A program made the position numbers and the translations under genes. Source: JBGZFC01 sp964346495 (GTDB lineage: Bacteria; Bacteroidota; Bacteroidia; Bacteroidales; Dysgonomonadaceae). From it: a stretch of DNA of 12,450 nucleotides. Under the pieces are notes generated by a model. It searched no databases, was not told the DNA's origin, and worked only from the letters and a program-made list of their open reading frames with translations. Of the stretch, positions 6,484-12,450 are shown in pieces (within the stretch, counting starts at the first letter, position 1; each line of letters starts with the position of its first letter). The stretch is taken from contig CAYFUW010000063.1 of the NCBI GenBank assembly GCA_964346495.1, positions 1 to 12,450 on the forward strand. Reading direction: 5' to 3'.

Positions 6484-7743
6484 TTATCGAACTAATTCGT
6501 CATAAATTGCACGTACTTTTTTACCTGCATCTTCCCAAACAATGCTGTCAACCTCTTTCTTTCCTTCCACTTTCAAGAAGTTAGCCATTTCGGGATATGT
6601 ACAAATAGAGTATATAGCGTCTGCCATCGCGTCAACATCCCAATAATCGGTTTTGATTACTTTGTTGAGAATCTCCGCACAGCCTGATTGATAAGAAATT
6701 ATACTCGGTGTTCCGCACTGCATTGCCTCTAACGGCGAAATACCGAACGGTTCCGAAACTGAAGGCATAACATACACATCGCTCGCTTTCAGCATTTCGT
6801 ACACCTGTTGTCCGCGCAAAAACCCGGTAAAGTGGAATTTGTCTGCAATTCCACGGTCGGCAACCAGACGTATCATTTGATCCATCATATCGCCACTACC
6901 TGCCATTACGAAACGTATATGGTCGGTCTTTTTGAGAACTTGCGTAGCCGCATCAACAAAAAACTCCGGACCTTTTTGCATTGTAATTCTTCCAAGGAAT
7001 GTAACTACCTTTTCCGAAACACCCGAATTGTTTTCAATAGCTTCAATTTCAGGACTTAGTGGTTCAACGGCATTGTGTACTGTTACCACCTTCCATTCGG
7101 GTTGGTGATAATTTTTTATTACAGTTTCACGAGTCAGATTACTAACACAAATAATGCGGTCGCAATTGTCCATTCCATTTTTTTCTATATCATACACTAT
7201 TGGATTTGGCTTTCCTCTACTTCTGTCAAATTCCGTAGCGTGTACGTGAATGGCAAGTGGCTTTCCGGAAATGCTTTTAGCATGCAATCCGGCATTATAG
7301 GTCAGCCAGTCGTGAGCATGAATTACGTCATAGTCGTAGGTTCGTGCGATAACTCCGGCAACTATAGAGTAGTTGTTTATCTCTTCGAGAATATTTTCCG
7401 GATATTTTCCTGAAAACTCTAAACACCCCAGGTCGTTGGTCTGCATGTAACTGAAATCGGCATATATATTGTCTCTAAGCCAATAATATTCTTCAGGATT
7501 CATGAATTTTTGCAGTCTAGCCTTGGCTGTTTCAAAAGGCACATCGCGCCAAACAATAGGAGTGTTGCTTAAGCCGACTATCTTGATAAAGCTCTGGTCT
7601 TCATCGCCCCAAGGTCTTGGTATGACGAAGGTTATTTCCATGTCTTCCTGTTTCGACATGCCCTTTGTCAAACCGTAACTAGCTGTTCCCAGTCCTCCTA
7701 AAATATGCGGGGGAAATTCCCATCCAAACATCAATGCTTTCAT
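6484..7743 (-). CDS. GT4-type glycosyltransferase, probable glycogen synthase
   Basis: A 419-residue GT-B fold glycosyltransferase. The N-terminal half begins KALMFGWEFPPHILGGLG, with the GGLG loop (16-19) typical of starch/glycogen synthase-like enzymes, followed by HAHDW (142-146). The C-terminal half carries GRITMQKG (251-258) and the retaining GT4 E-x7-E motif, Glu331 to Glu339 in EPFGISPLE. It most likely uses a nucleotide-activated glucose to extend alpha-1,4-glucan. That function comes mainly from its place between a debranching enzyme and a GH57 protein, a conserved trio in Bacteroidales; the fold alone would allow other sugars. It is 78 bases downstream of the debranching enzyme gene and 31 bases upstream of the GH57 gene, all on the minus strand. 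No signal peptide or membrane segment is visible. Confidence 0.88.
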   Translation of the reverse strand: MKALMFGWEFPPHILGGLGTASYGLTKGMSKQEDMEITFVIPRPWGDEDQSFIKIVGLSNTPIVWRDVPFETAKARLQKFMNPEEYYWLRDNIYADFSYMQTNDLGCLEFSGKYPENILEEINNYSIVAGVIARTYDYDVIHAHDWLTYNAGLHAKSISGKPLAIHVHATEFDRSRGKPNPIVYDIEKNGMDNCDRIICVSNLTRETVIKNYHQPEWKVVTVHNAVEPLSPEIEAIENNSGVSEKVVTFLGRITMQKGPEFFVDAATQVLKKTDHIRFVMAGSGDMMDQMIRLVADRGIADKFHFTGFLRGQQVYEMLKASDVYVMPSVSEPFGISPLEAMQCGTPSIISYQSGCAEILNKVIKTDYWDVDAMADAIYSICTYPEMANFLKVEGKKEVDSIVWEDAGKKVRAIYDELVR

Positions 7744-7821
7744 ATATACTGTTTCAAAAGATTTGTAATAAATATTTTATATGACTTAATATAGATAGTG
7801 TAAAAATCACACATCACTTAT

Positions 7822-9768
7822 TTAAGCTTCATCTGTATCTTTAATTATTTTTTTTGCTCTAAGCAGTTCTGCAACACTCATTGCAAATGAGTATCCGCCA
7901 TGTGCGTAAAATGGTGGTGTGGAGTCGTAAAATTCGGAGATACTACCGATACAATCGTTTTTCATCTCATTTTCCATCTCAATCATAATACGGTCAACGA
8001 GACCTAGTCCGCTTCTGCCGAAAACATTTAGATATGCTTCGATATACGGACCAAGCAACCACGGAAATGACATGCCATTGAAATATGCTATCTGTTTCTC
8101 ATCTCCCGACTCAGGATAGCGTGGATAATAGCTGCTTCCATTAGGACTAAGTGAGCGAATTCCACAATTGATAAGTAACTCTTTAGTAACAAAATCGATA
8201 ACAGTTTTTTTCTGATGTCTTTCCAGTGGTGAATATTGCAACGAAACAGCAAATAGCATGTTTGGACGTACGTTTTGGTCGGAATAGTATCCGTCAACAA
8301 AATCGAAAAGATAGCCTGATCTGTTGTAGAAAACATTAACAAATGATGTTTTTACCTTTTTTGCCATCTCCATATACGACTCGCTCAATTCCTTTTTGTC
8401 AATTGCAGAAGCAATTTCGTTTGCAAACATTAGTGCGTTGTACCAAAGAGCGTTAAACTCTACCAGATAACCTGTTCTTGGAGTTACGGGGCGACCGTTT
8501 AAGGTTGCGTTCATCCAACTTACAGCAACATCAACACCATAGGTAGATACCATACCTGTATCTTCTTTTACTACAAGGTTTGGATGTTTACCTTTTGAAA
8601 TGAAATCGATAATTTCAAATAAGAAAGCAGAATATTTTTGTATAAATATCTCTTTTCTCTCTTTTTTGAATTGTTGCAACGCCCAAACTACCCATAATAA
8701 TACATCGGGGTCGTCAATCTGCTTTATTCTGTTGGACAACTGGTTATTGTCCATAAAATCTTTTAGATGCGGTATTGCAGTGTCCATGAATTTTTCGAAA
8801 TCGGCAACTTTGTTTACTGCAATTGTACATCCCGGAAGGGCGATAAACTGATCGCGTGCTCTTACATTAAACCATGGATATCCTGCTAAAAGATAATACT
8901 CATCTTCTTCCGGAATATAATAAAATTGGTGGCTTGAGTTTTTTAGACAGTTGTAAAAACTTGAACGTGGTGTACGTTTTTCTATTTCGTAATCAAACTC
9001 TTCCTTCAATTTTGTTGTATCTACTAAAATATCGCCTGCAGAGAATATAATCTCTTCACCTTTGGCAATTTCCATTTCAAAATGACCGGGAACGTACAAG
9101 TCTTCCTTAAATGAATCGCCTGCTTGGAGGTCTTGAAGATACTCTATTCCGCGATACCAATCAGGATGATAAACAAATTCCGGTTGTTTGTTGAACTGCA
9201 TATGTAGCTCAGGATAGCCGTAGTACATGCATGTTTTTATACCATTCTCAATTTCTCTGTATGAGCGGTCAACATGATCGTTCTCATTGGTTAGTTGCGA
9301 AACTTTTCTGAATGCCAAAAATGGTTTGAAACGAATAGTTGTAGGCGAATGTGCATCGAGCAGAGTATATCGTATCATCAGGCGATTCTCTTTTGAAGAG
9401 AACATAGTCTCTTTTGATAAGATAACACCGCCAACGCGATAGATTGTTTTAGGGACGCTATCACAATTAAATTCACGAATATATTTGTGTCCTTTAGGAT
9501 TGTAATTGTCACCTTCATAACGGTGTATGCCCAAGTTGAATTCGGCACCGTGTTGTATAATTGTTTCATCTACAGATGACAAAATAAGGTGATTTTCATC
9601 ATCTAAAAATGGTACAGGCATAACCAGTAAGCCTTGATATTTGGTTGTGTTACAACCCGATATTGAAACGTTTTGGTATGCTCCTTTTCTGTTGGTTCTC
9701 AATACATTGCGGTAAAGAGAGTAGTCTAAATTAATCATTAGACTTTTGTCAAATTTCAGGTAACTCAT
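7822..9768 (-). CDS. Glycogen debranching enzyme (amylo-alpha-1,6-glucosidase)
   Basis: A 648-residue GH133 / GDE-type enzyme that removes alpha-1,6 branch points from glycogen in the cytoplasm. The N-terminal beta-sandwich (about 12-235) includes LRTNRKGAYQN and KYQGLLVMPVP; the C-terminal alpha/alpha barrel (about 280-640) includes GYPWFNVRARDQFIALPG (296-313), PRTGYLVEFNALWYNAL (430-446) and NGMSFPWLLGPYIEAYL (564-580). I place the start at the ATG at 9768 (MSYLKFDKSLM), matching the usual Bacteroidales N terminus; an in-frame TTG at 9780 adds four residues and looks less likely. It is the first gene of the three-gene minus-strand operon and is divergent from the rhomboid gene. Length is close to that expected for the bacterial single-function enzyme, lacking the transferase half found in eukaryotic debranchers. 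Confidence 0.95.
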   Translation of the reverse strand: MSYLKFDKSLMINLDYSLYRNVLRTNRKGAYQNVSISGCNTTKYQGLLVMPVPFLDDENHLILSSVDETIIQHGAEFNLGIHRYEGDNYNPKGHKYIREFNCDSVPKTIYRVGGVILSKETMFSSKENRLMIRYTLLDAHSPTTIRFKPFLAFRKVSQLTNENDHVDRSYREIENGIKTCMYYGYPELHMQFNKQPEFVYHPDWYRGIEYLQDLQAGDSFKEDLYVPGHFEMEIAKGEEIIFSAGDILVDTTKLKEEFDYEIEKRTPRSSFYNCLKNSSHQFYYIPEEDEYYLLAGYPWFNVRARDQFIALPGCTIAVNKVADFEKFMDTAIPHLKDFMDNNQLSNRIKQIDDPDVLLWVVWALQQFKKERKEIFIQKYSAFLFEIIDFISKGKHPNLVVKEDTGMVSTYGVDVAVSWMNATLNGRPVTPRTGYLVEFNALWYNALMFANEIASAIDKKELSESYMEMAKKVKTSFVNVFYNRSGYLFDFVDGYYSDQNVRPNMLFAVSLQYSPLERHQKKTVIDFVTKELLINCGIRSLSPNGSSYYPRYPESGDEKQIAYFNGMSFPWLLGPYIEAYLNVFGRSGLGLVDRIMIEMENEMKNDCIGSISEFYDSTPPFYAHGGYSFAMSVAELLRAKKIIKDTDEA

Positions 9769-9813
9769 CGTGATAAGCAATAAAAAATGATAATAACACT
9801 AATTAAAAGTGCC

Positions 9814-9821
9814 TAAAGTTA
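9814..9821 (-). promoter_or_regulatory. Weak -7 candidate of the glycogen operon
   Basis: On the minus strand TAACTTTA occurs about 46 bases before the debranching enzyme ATG and differs from TAnnTTTG at the last base only. A TTG lies about 20 bases further upstream. The interval is very AT-rich, so a chance match is quite possible, and the true promoter may be elsewhere in 9769-9870. Confidence 0.25.
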
Positions 9822-9872
9822 CTAAATAAAAAACAATAACACAATAAAAAAACGATAATAAATTAAGATTTT

Positions 9873-9902
9873 TTTGCTTTATACAATATGGCACTATTTT
9901 TG
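9873..9902 (+). promoter_or_regulatory. Promoter of the rhomboid gene
   Basis: TTTG (9873-9876), 18 bases, then TATTTTTG (9895-9902) matches the Bacteroidetes -33 / TAnnTTTG -7 consensus in full. Transcription would begin roughly at 9907-9910, leaving a leader of about 25 bases before the ATG at 9933. No strong Shine-Dalgarno follows, as is usual in this phylum. Confidence 0.65.
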
Positions 9903-9932
9903 TTGTTGTAAAATTAGAAATAAGTTATCAAA

Positions 9933-10601
9933 ATGTTCAGTAATATCGAGAAGAAAAGAATTTGGATTGCGATGCTGCCTTCCATATTTTTTGTAACAAT
10001 TGTTTGGTTGATTTATCTGATGGATGCAGTCGACATATTTCAATTTTCCATACATCAGTTGGGCATATTGCCACGTCGTTTGGATGGACTGAAAGGGATT
10101 TTGTTATCACCCCTTATTCATGCTTCGCTTTCTCATTTGTTGTCTAATACATTGCCGCTCTTGATATTAATTTGGTTTCTTTTCTTCTTTTATTCTAAGA
10201 TAGCGTTTCGGAGCTTTTTCCTGTTGTGGATTTTTAGTGGTGTTTTTACCTGGCTTATTGGTCGCGATTTGTATCATATTGGCGCAAGCGGATTGATTTT
10301 TTCTCTGGCTTTTTTCCTGTTTTTTAGCGGAATCTTTCGTAAACATATTCCTTTAGTTGCTGTGTCTATGATCTTGGCATTTGTGTATGGTAGTATGGTA
10401 TGGTCTATTTTCCCTTTTGCCGAATTGGTAGATAAGCAGTTGTCTTGGGAAGGGCATCTTGCAGGTTCCATTGCCGGTTTGTTGGTTGCAATAATATATC
10501 GGAAGCATGAGCCTCAGAAGCCTGAATATTTTGAAGATGAAGAAGATGAAGATAACGATGAAGGCAAAGCTGAAGAGAATAATATATCCATAGCATATTA
10601 G
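9933..10601 (+). CDS. Rhomboid family intramembrane serine protease
   Basis: A 222-residue polytopic membrane protein that cleaves substrates within or near transmembrane segments. The catalytic dyad is visible: Ser119 in GASG (117-120) and His175 in EGHLAG (174-179). The conserved N-terminal-side His/Asn cluster is HASLSHLLSN (63-72), with His68 and Asn72. About six hydrophobic segments are apparent, starting at residue 11. The C-terminal cytoplasmic tail is unusually acidic: an uninterrupted Glu/Asp-rich stretch at roughly 198-215. The gene stands alone between two other transcription units, with its own promoter. The substrate is not predictable from the sequence. Family assignment is firm; proteolytic activity is expected because both dyad residues are intact. 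Confidence 0.94.
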   Translation: MFSNIEKKRIWIAMLPSIFFVTIVWLIYLMDAVDIFQFSIHQLGILPRRLDGLKGILLSPLIHASLSHLLSNTLPLLILIWFLFFFYSKIAFRSFFLLWIFSGVFTWLIGRDLYHIGASGLIFSLAFFLFFSGIFRKHIPLVAVSMILAFVYGSMVWSIFPFAELVDKQLSWEGHLAGSIAGLLVAIIYRKHEPQKPEYFEDEEDEDNDEGKAEENNISIAY

Positions 10602-10645
10602 TTTTTTGTTTACTTCTGGTGAAGTAATAAAAAAGATAACTTTAC

Positions 10646-10678
10646 ATTGAACAAATTTATATATTTTGCCTAATTTTG
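10646..10678 (+). promoter_or_regulatory. Promoter of ddh
   Basis: ATTG (10646-10649), 21 bases, then TAATTTTG (10671-10678), a full match to TAnnTTTG with an acceptable -33 element. The transcript would start near 10684, some 18 bases before the ATG at 10702. That also excludes the upstream TTG at 10666 as a translation start. Confidence 0.6.
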
Positions 10679-10701
10679 TACACAATATAAATCAAATAGA
10701 T

Positions 10702-11598
10702 ATGTCTAAAATAAGAGTTGCAATAGTTGGATACGGAAATGTGGGTAACAAAGTATTGGAAGCATTACTGTCATCACCAGATTTCGAGATTGTTGGTATC
10801 GTGCGTCGTAGTGTCGAAAATTTGCCTGCGGAGTTATCTTATTATAATGTAACAGATTCCATTTCAAAATTGGAAAATGTGGATGTTGCTATTCTTAGTT
10901 CACCGAGCCGAAGCGTGGAAAAGTATGCAACAGAGTGTTTGAGTTTGGGGATAAATACTGTTGACAGTTACGATATTCATAGTGGTATAGCAGATTTACG
11001 TCGAAATTTGGATAAAGTAGCGAAAGCCAATAGTGCTGTATCTGTTATTTCTGCCGGATGGGACCCGGGTAGTAATTCAATAATACGCACTCTTTTTGAA
11101 GTTATGGCTCCACGCGGAATTACTTATACAAACTTTGGTCCCGGTATGAGTATGGGACACACGGTAGCAGTAAAGGCTATAAAAGGAGTGAAAAACGCAC
11201 TTTCATTGACTATGCCGGCAGGTGGCGGAGTACATCGCAGAATGGTTTATGTTGAACTAGAAGATGGTGCCTCTTTCGAAACGGTAGCTGCCGAGATAAA
11301 ATCTGACAGCTATTTTGTAAATGACGAAACTCATGTGTTTCAAGTTGCAGATGTTGAGCAGCTAAAAGATATGGGACACGGTGTGAAAATGGAAAGAAAA
11401 GGTGCTTCGGGCAAAACACAAAATCAACTTTTCTCTTTTGATATGCGTATTAATAATCCGGCATTAACTGCTCAGTTGCTTGTTTGTGCTGCAAGAGCAA
11501 CAATGAAACAACAACCTGGTGCATATACAATGATAGAGATCCCTGTTGTAGATTTCTTGCCTGGCGATAGAGAAGGGTGGATTAAGAAATTGGTGTGA
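10702..11598 (+). CDS. ddh: meso-diaminopimelate D-dehydrogenase
   Basis: A 298-residue NAD(P)-dependent enzyme that interconverts L-2-amino-6-oxopimelate (tetrahydrodipicolinate) plus ammonia and meso-diaminopimelate, a one-step route to the peptidoglycan cross-linking residue and lysine. The N-terminal Rossmann fold shows VAIVGYGNVG, with the G10-x-G12-x-x-G15 loop. Family signatures follow: NTVDSYDIH (85-93), VISAGWDPGS (115-124) and GPGMSMGHT (146-154) at the substrate site. These and the length (near 299) resemble the type II enzymes of Bacteroidetes and Symbiobacterium rather than the roughly 320-residue Corynebacterium type. I use the ATG at 10702 (MSKIRVAIVG) because it begins exactly at the Rossmann strand and follows a good promoter; an upstream TTG at 10666 would add 12 unconserved residues. 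It is monocistronic as far as can be seen. Confidence 0.94.
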   Translation: MSKIRVAIVGYGNVGNKVLEALLSSPDFEIVGIVRRSVENLPAELSYYNVTDSISKLENVDVAILSSPSRSVEKYATECLSLGINTVDSYDIHSGIADLRRNLDKVAKANSAVSVISAGWDPGSNSIIRTLFEVMAPRGITYTNFGPGMSMGHTVAVKAIKGVKNALSLTMPAGGGVHRRMVYVELEDGASFETVAAEIKSDSYFVNDETHVFQVADVEQLKDMGHGVKMERKGASGKTQNQLFSFDMRINNPALTAQLLVCAARATMKQQPGAYTMIEIPVVDFLPGDREGWIKKLV

Positions 11599-11605
11599 TT
11601 TTTTT

Positions 11606-11640
11606 GGCTGTTAGCCGTTAGCCATTGGCTGTTGGCTATG
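11606..11640. repeat. TTAGCC/TTGGCT filler repeat
   Basis: Short units of the form GGCTGTTAGCC, GTTAGCC, ATTGGCT, GTTGGCT follow each other in both orientations, including the palindrome AGCCATTGGCT. A related string in the opposite sense occurs at 12169-12203. From memory such AGCC(A)/(T)GGCT arrays are common between genes in Bacteroidetes. Starting eight bases after the ddh stop codon, the hairpins might stabilise or end the transcript, but there is no T-tract. Confidence 0.55.
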
Positions 11641-11666
11641 TGGTTGGTGTGATGTTTGTGTTTGCT

Positions 11667-11691
11667 GTCATTTCGAACGGAGTGAGAAATC
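11667..11691 (+). repeat. GTCAT-type dispersed repeat, copy 1
   Basis: The element starts GTCATTTCGAACGGAGTGAG and ends AAATC. It belongs to a family of intergenic strings of the pattern GTCAT, GAACG, GAGTGA, A-rich ATC that I remember from many Bacteroidetes genomes. Three further related copies lie right of the tRNA gene (12071-12108, 12208-12233, 12341-12359). Confidence 0.6.
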
Positions 11692-11830
11692 AATTCCTTT
11701 GGTTTTTTACTTTTTGGATGATAAGTAGCTGCTTATTGGTTGAAAAATCTAGGGTTTATACCACGCGAAAGGATTCGCACGAAAGCGACGAGAAAGAAAT
11801 AGGAAGTCTGAAATCGAGAATCAAAAATAA

Positions 11831-11863
11831 AAAAGAGTTGAACTTTAATTGTTCAACTCTTTT
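11831..11863. terminator. Bidirectional terminator between ddh and tRNA
   Basis: AAAAGAGTTGAAC (11831-11843) and GTTCAACTCTTTT (11851-11863) are exact reverse complements (13 bases) around the loop TTTAATT. The A-run on the left and T-run on the right make it usable from both strands. It lies seven bases beyond the 3' end of the tRNA on the minus strand, and may also stop read-through from ddh. Confidence 0.85.
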
Positions 11864-11869
11864 TCTTTG

Positions 11870-11941
<72 letters not shown>

Positions 11942-11965
11942 ATGTTGTTTTTTTCAAATGTGGTG

Positions 11966-11997
11966 CAAAGGTACAAATAATAATTCTATTATCCAAA
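11966..11997 (-). promoter_or_regulatory. Promoter of tRNA-fMet
   Basis: On the minus strand TTTG (11997-11994), 20 bases, then TACCTTTG (11973-11966) is an exact match to the Bacteroidetes -33 / TAnnTTTG -7 consensus. Transcription would start near 11959-11961, giving a 5' leader of about 20 bases to be removed by RNase P. Confidence 0.75.
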
Positions 11998-12070
11998 TGT
12001 ATCGATTTTTTTTCTACTAGCTGTTGACAAAAAAACAGGTTGTATCAAAAGTAAAGCACATCACTGTGTT

Positions 12071-12108
12071 GTCATACTGAATGGAGCTTTAAGCGGAATG
12101 AAGTATCT
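12071..12108 (+). repeat. GTCAT-type dispersed repeat, copy 2
   Basis: It starts GTCATACTGAATGGAG, has an internal AGCGGAATGAAG, and ends GTATCT. It follows the same GTCAT, GA-rich, GAAG, ATCT pattern as copy 1 but is longer, with an insertion in the middle. Confidence 0.5.
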
Positions 12109-12168
12109 ATTTTTTTAGAACAAAGAGCAAAGAATAAAGATAAAAGACTTTTTTAGATGTACTCATTT

Positions 12169-12203
12169 GCCAAAGGCTAATAGCTAATATCCAACTGCCA
12201 ATC
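12169..12203. repeat. AGCTAAT/GCCAA filler repeat
   Basis: A run of short units (GCCAAAGGCTAATAGCTAAT, then ATCCAACTGCCAATC) resembles the filler repeat at 11606-11640 in the opposite sense. No function is apparent. Confidence 0.45.
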
Positions 12204-12207
12204 TTAT

Positions 12208-12233
12208 AGACTCTTCACTTCGTTACCAATGAC
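12208..12233 (-). repeat. GTCAT-type dispersed repeat, copy 3
   Basis: Read on the minus strand it begins GTCATTGGTAACGAAGTGAA and ends GAGTCT, the same framework as copies 1 and 2. Confidence 0.5.
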
Positions 12234-12340
12234 GTGTTTTTGTAGATTGCTGCTAATGTGGTGATTAAAAAAAATGAGCAAATTACAAAATTCACATATT
12301 TTTATGCAACGCCATACACTATTTATTCCAAATTTATTTG

Positions 12341-12359
12341 GTGGTGACTCAGAATGACA
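12341..12359 (-). repeat. GTCAT-type dispersed repeat, partial copy 4
   Basis: On the minus strand it reads TGTCATTCTGAGTCACCAC, the leading half of the same repeat family. The GAAGTGAA half is missing, so it is truncated or diverged. Confidence 0.4.
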
Positions 12360-12397
12360 AAAACAAACGTAAGTTGAGCTTTTGATACAGCTACTTT

Positions 12398-12450
12398 TGT
12401 CTCGTCCTAAAAAAAGTTTACACATTTTGTCATACTTTTTCTTTTGTCTT
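12398..12450. mobile_element. Possible insertion-element end at window edge
   Basis: TGTCTCGTCCTAAAAAAAG followed by TTTACACATTTTGTC begins with TGT and resembles, from memory, terminal sequences of IS3/IS150-like elements in Bacteroidetes. No transposase lies within the window, so the element, if real, would extend past 12450. This is a weak resemblance call. Confidence 0.2.

Larger units (their letters stand above)
11599..11830. other. Repeat-bearing spacer after ddh
   Basis: No gene is supported here. An open reading stretch on the plus strand from 11625 runs on through the tRNA gene and is therefore not credible. The spacer contains a GGCTGTTAGCC-type filler repeat and one copy of a GTCATTTCGAAC-type repeat, listed separately. 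Confidence 0.6.
12041..12389. repeat. 11-base inverted repeat pair, possible small element
   Basis: TGTATCAAAAG (12041-12051) recurs as its exact reverse complement CTTTTGATACA (12379-12389). The 349-base segment bounded by them has no gene but contains several smaller repeats. This could mark a degraded non-autonomous element; equally, an 11-base match can arise by chance in AT-rich DNA. No target duplication is evident. Confidence 0.3.
12000..12450. other. Repeat-rich, gene-free right flank
   Basis: No gene is supported in the last 450 bases. A minus-strand open stretch (12204-12425) has odd composition, spans two dispersed repeats and shows no domain. The region contains three GTCAT-type repeats, one filler repeat, an 11-base inverted repeat pair about 350 bases apart, and a possible insertion-element end at the window edge. 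It looks like a spot that has accumulated small non-coding elements beside a tRNA gene. Confidence 0.6.

Noticed and set aside
10610..10627. Hairpin TTACTTC-TGGT-GAAGTAA after the rhomboid gene as a terminator
   Set aside because: The stem is short and AT-rich and is followed by an A-run, not a T-run, on the coding strand; on the other strand no T-run follows either.
12204..12425. Minus-strand open frame of about 73 codons
   Set aside because: It is made partly of two GTCAT-type repeats and shows no domain, start signal or codon pattern like its neighbours.

Overview
The window looks like a chromosomal segment of a Bacteroidetes bacterium, probably order Bacteroidales. The evidence is: AT-rich DNA; several promoters of the Bacteroidetes type (TTTG or TTG, about 18-21 bases, then TAnnTTTG); weak or absent Shine-Dalgarno sequences; and gene content typical of the group (a three-gene glycogen cluster made of a debranching enzyme, a glycosyltransferase and a GH57 protein; a class B ClpB; a type II-like meso-diaminopimelate dehydrogenase). 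No gene assignment rests on a database search; all come from motif reading.

Layout. 1-523: no convincing gene, but nested inverted repeats, a CTTAGCG repeat cluster and a short GAGACG palindrome. 524-2210 (minus strand): a tightly packed four-gene cluster, read in the order MNT nucleotidyltransferase, HEPN protein, DUF3784 membrane protein, TrhA/hemolysin III membrane protein, with 4-base and 1-base overlaps and a 6-base gap. 2211-2406: a divergent control region with a 21-base palindrome and a strong match to a sigma-54 (RpoN) -24/-12 promoter pointing at clpB. 2407-4995 (plus): clpB disaggregase. 5032-5065: a bidirectional terminator between converging units. 5106-9768 (minus): the glycogen/alpha-glucan operon, read as debranching enzyme, GT4 glycosyltransferase, GH57 protein. 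9933-10601 (plus): a rhomboid intramembrane protease. 10702-11598 (plus): meso-diaminopimelate dehydrogenase. 11870-11941 (minus): initiator tRNA-fMet with its own promoter and terminator. The DNA on both sides of the tRNA (11599-11830 and 12000-12450) is repeat-rich and appears non-coding.

How the parts fit. ClpB is the stress disaggregase, and its candidate promoter suggests RpoN-type, activator-dependent control rather than housekeeping control. The MNT-HEPN pair is a toxin-antitoxin-type module whose candidate promoter lies back to back with that of clpB, so the shared palindrome could link the two. The three glycogen genes would build (GT), debranch (GDE) and possibly remodel or bind (GH57) storage polysaccharide; the GH57 member has Asn where the family acid/base Asp is expected. 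Ddh supplies meso-diaminopimelate for peptidoglycan and lysine.

Most of the window is ordinary core genome. The points most worth a second look are the clpB/MNT divergent control region, the MNT-HEPN-DUF3784-TrhA cluster with a HEPN motif lacking its His, the possibly inactive GH57, and the repeat-dense DNA around the tRNA and at the right edge.
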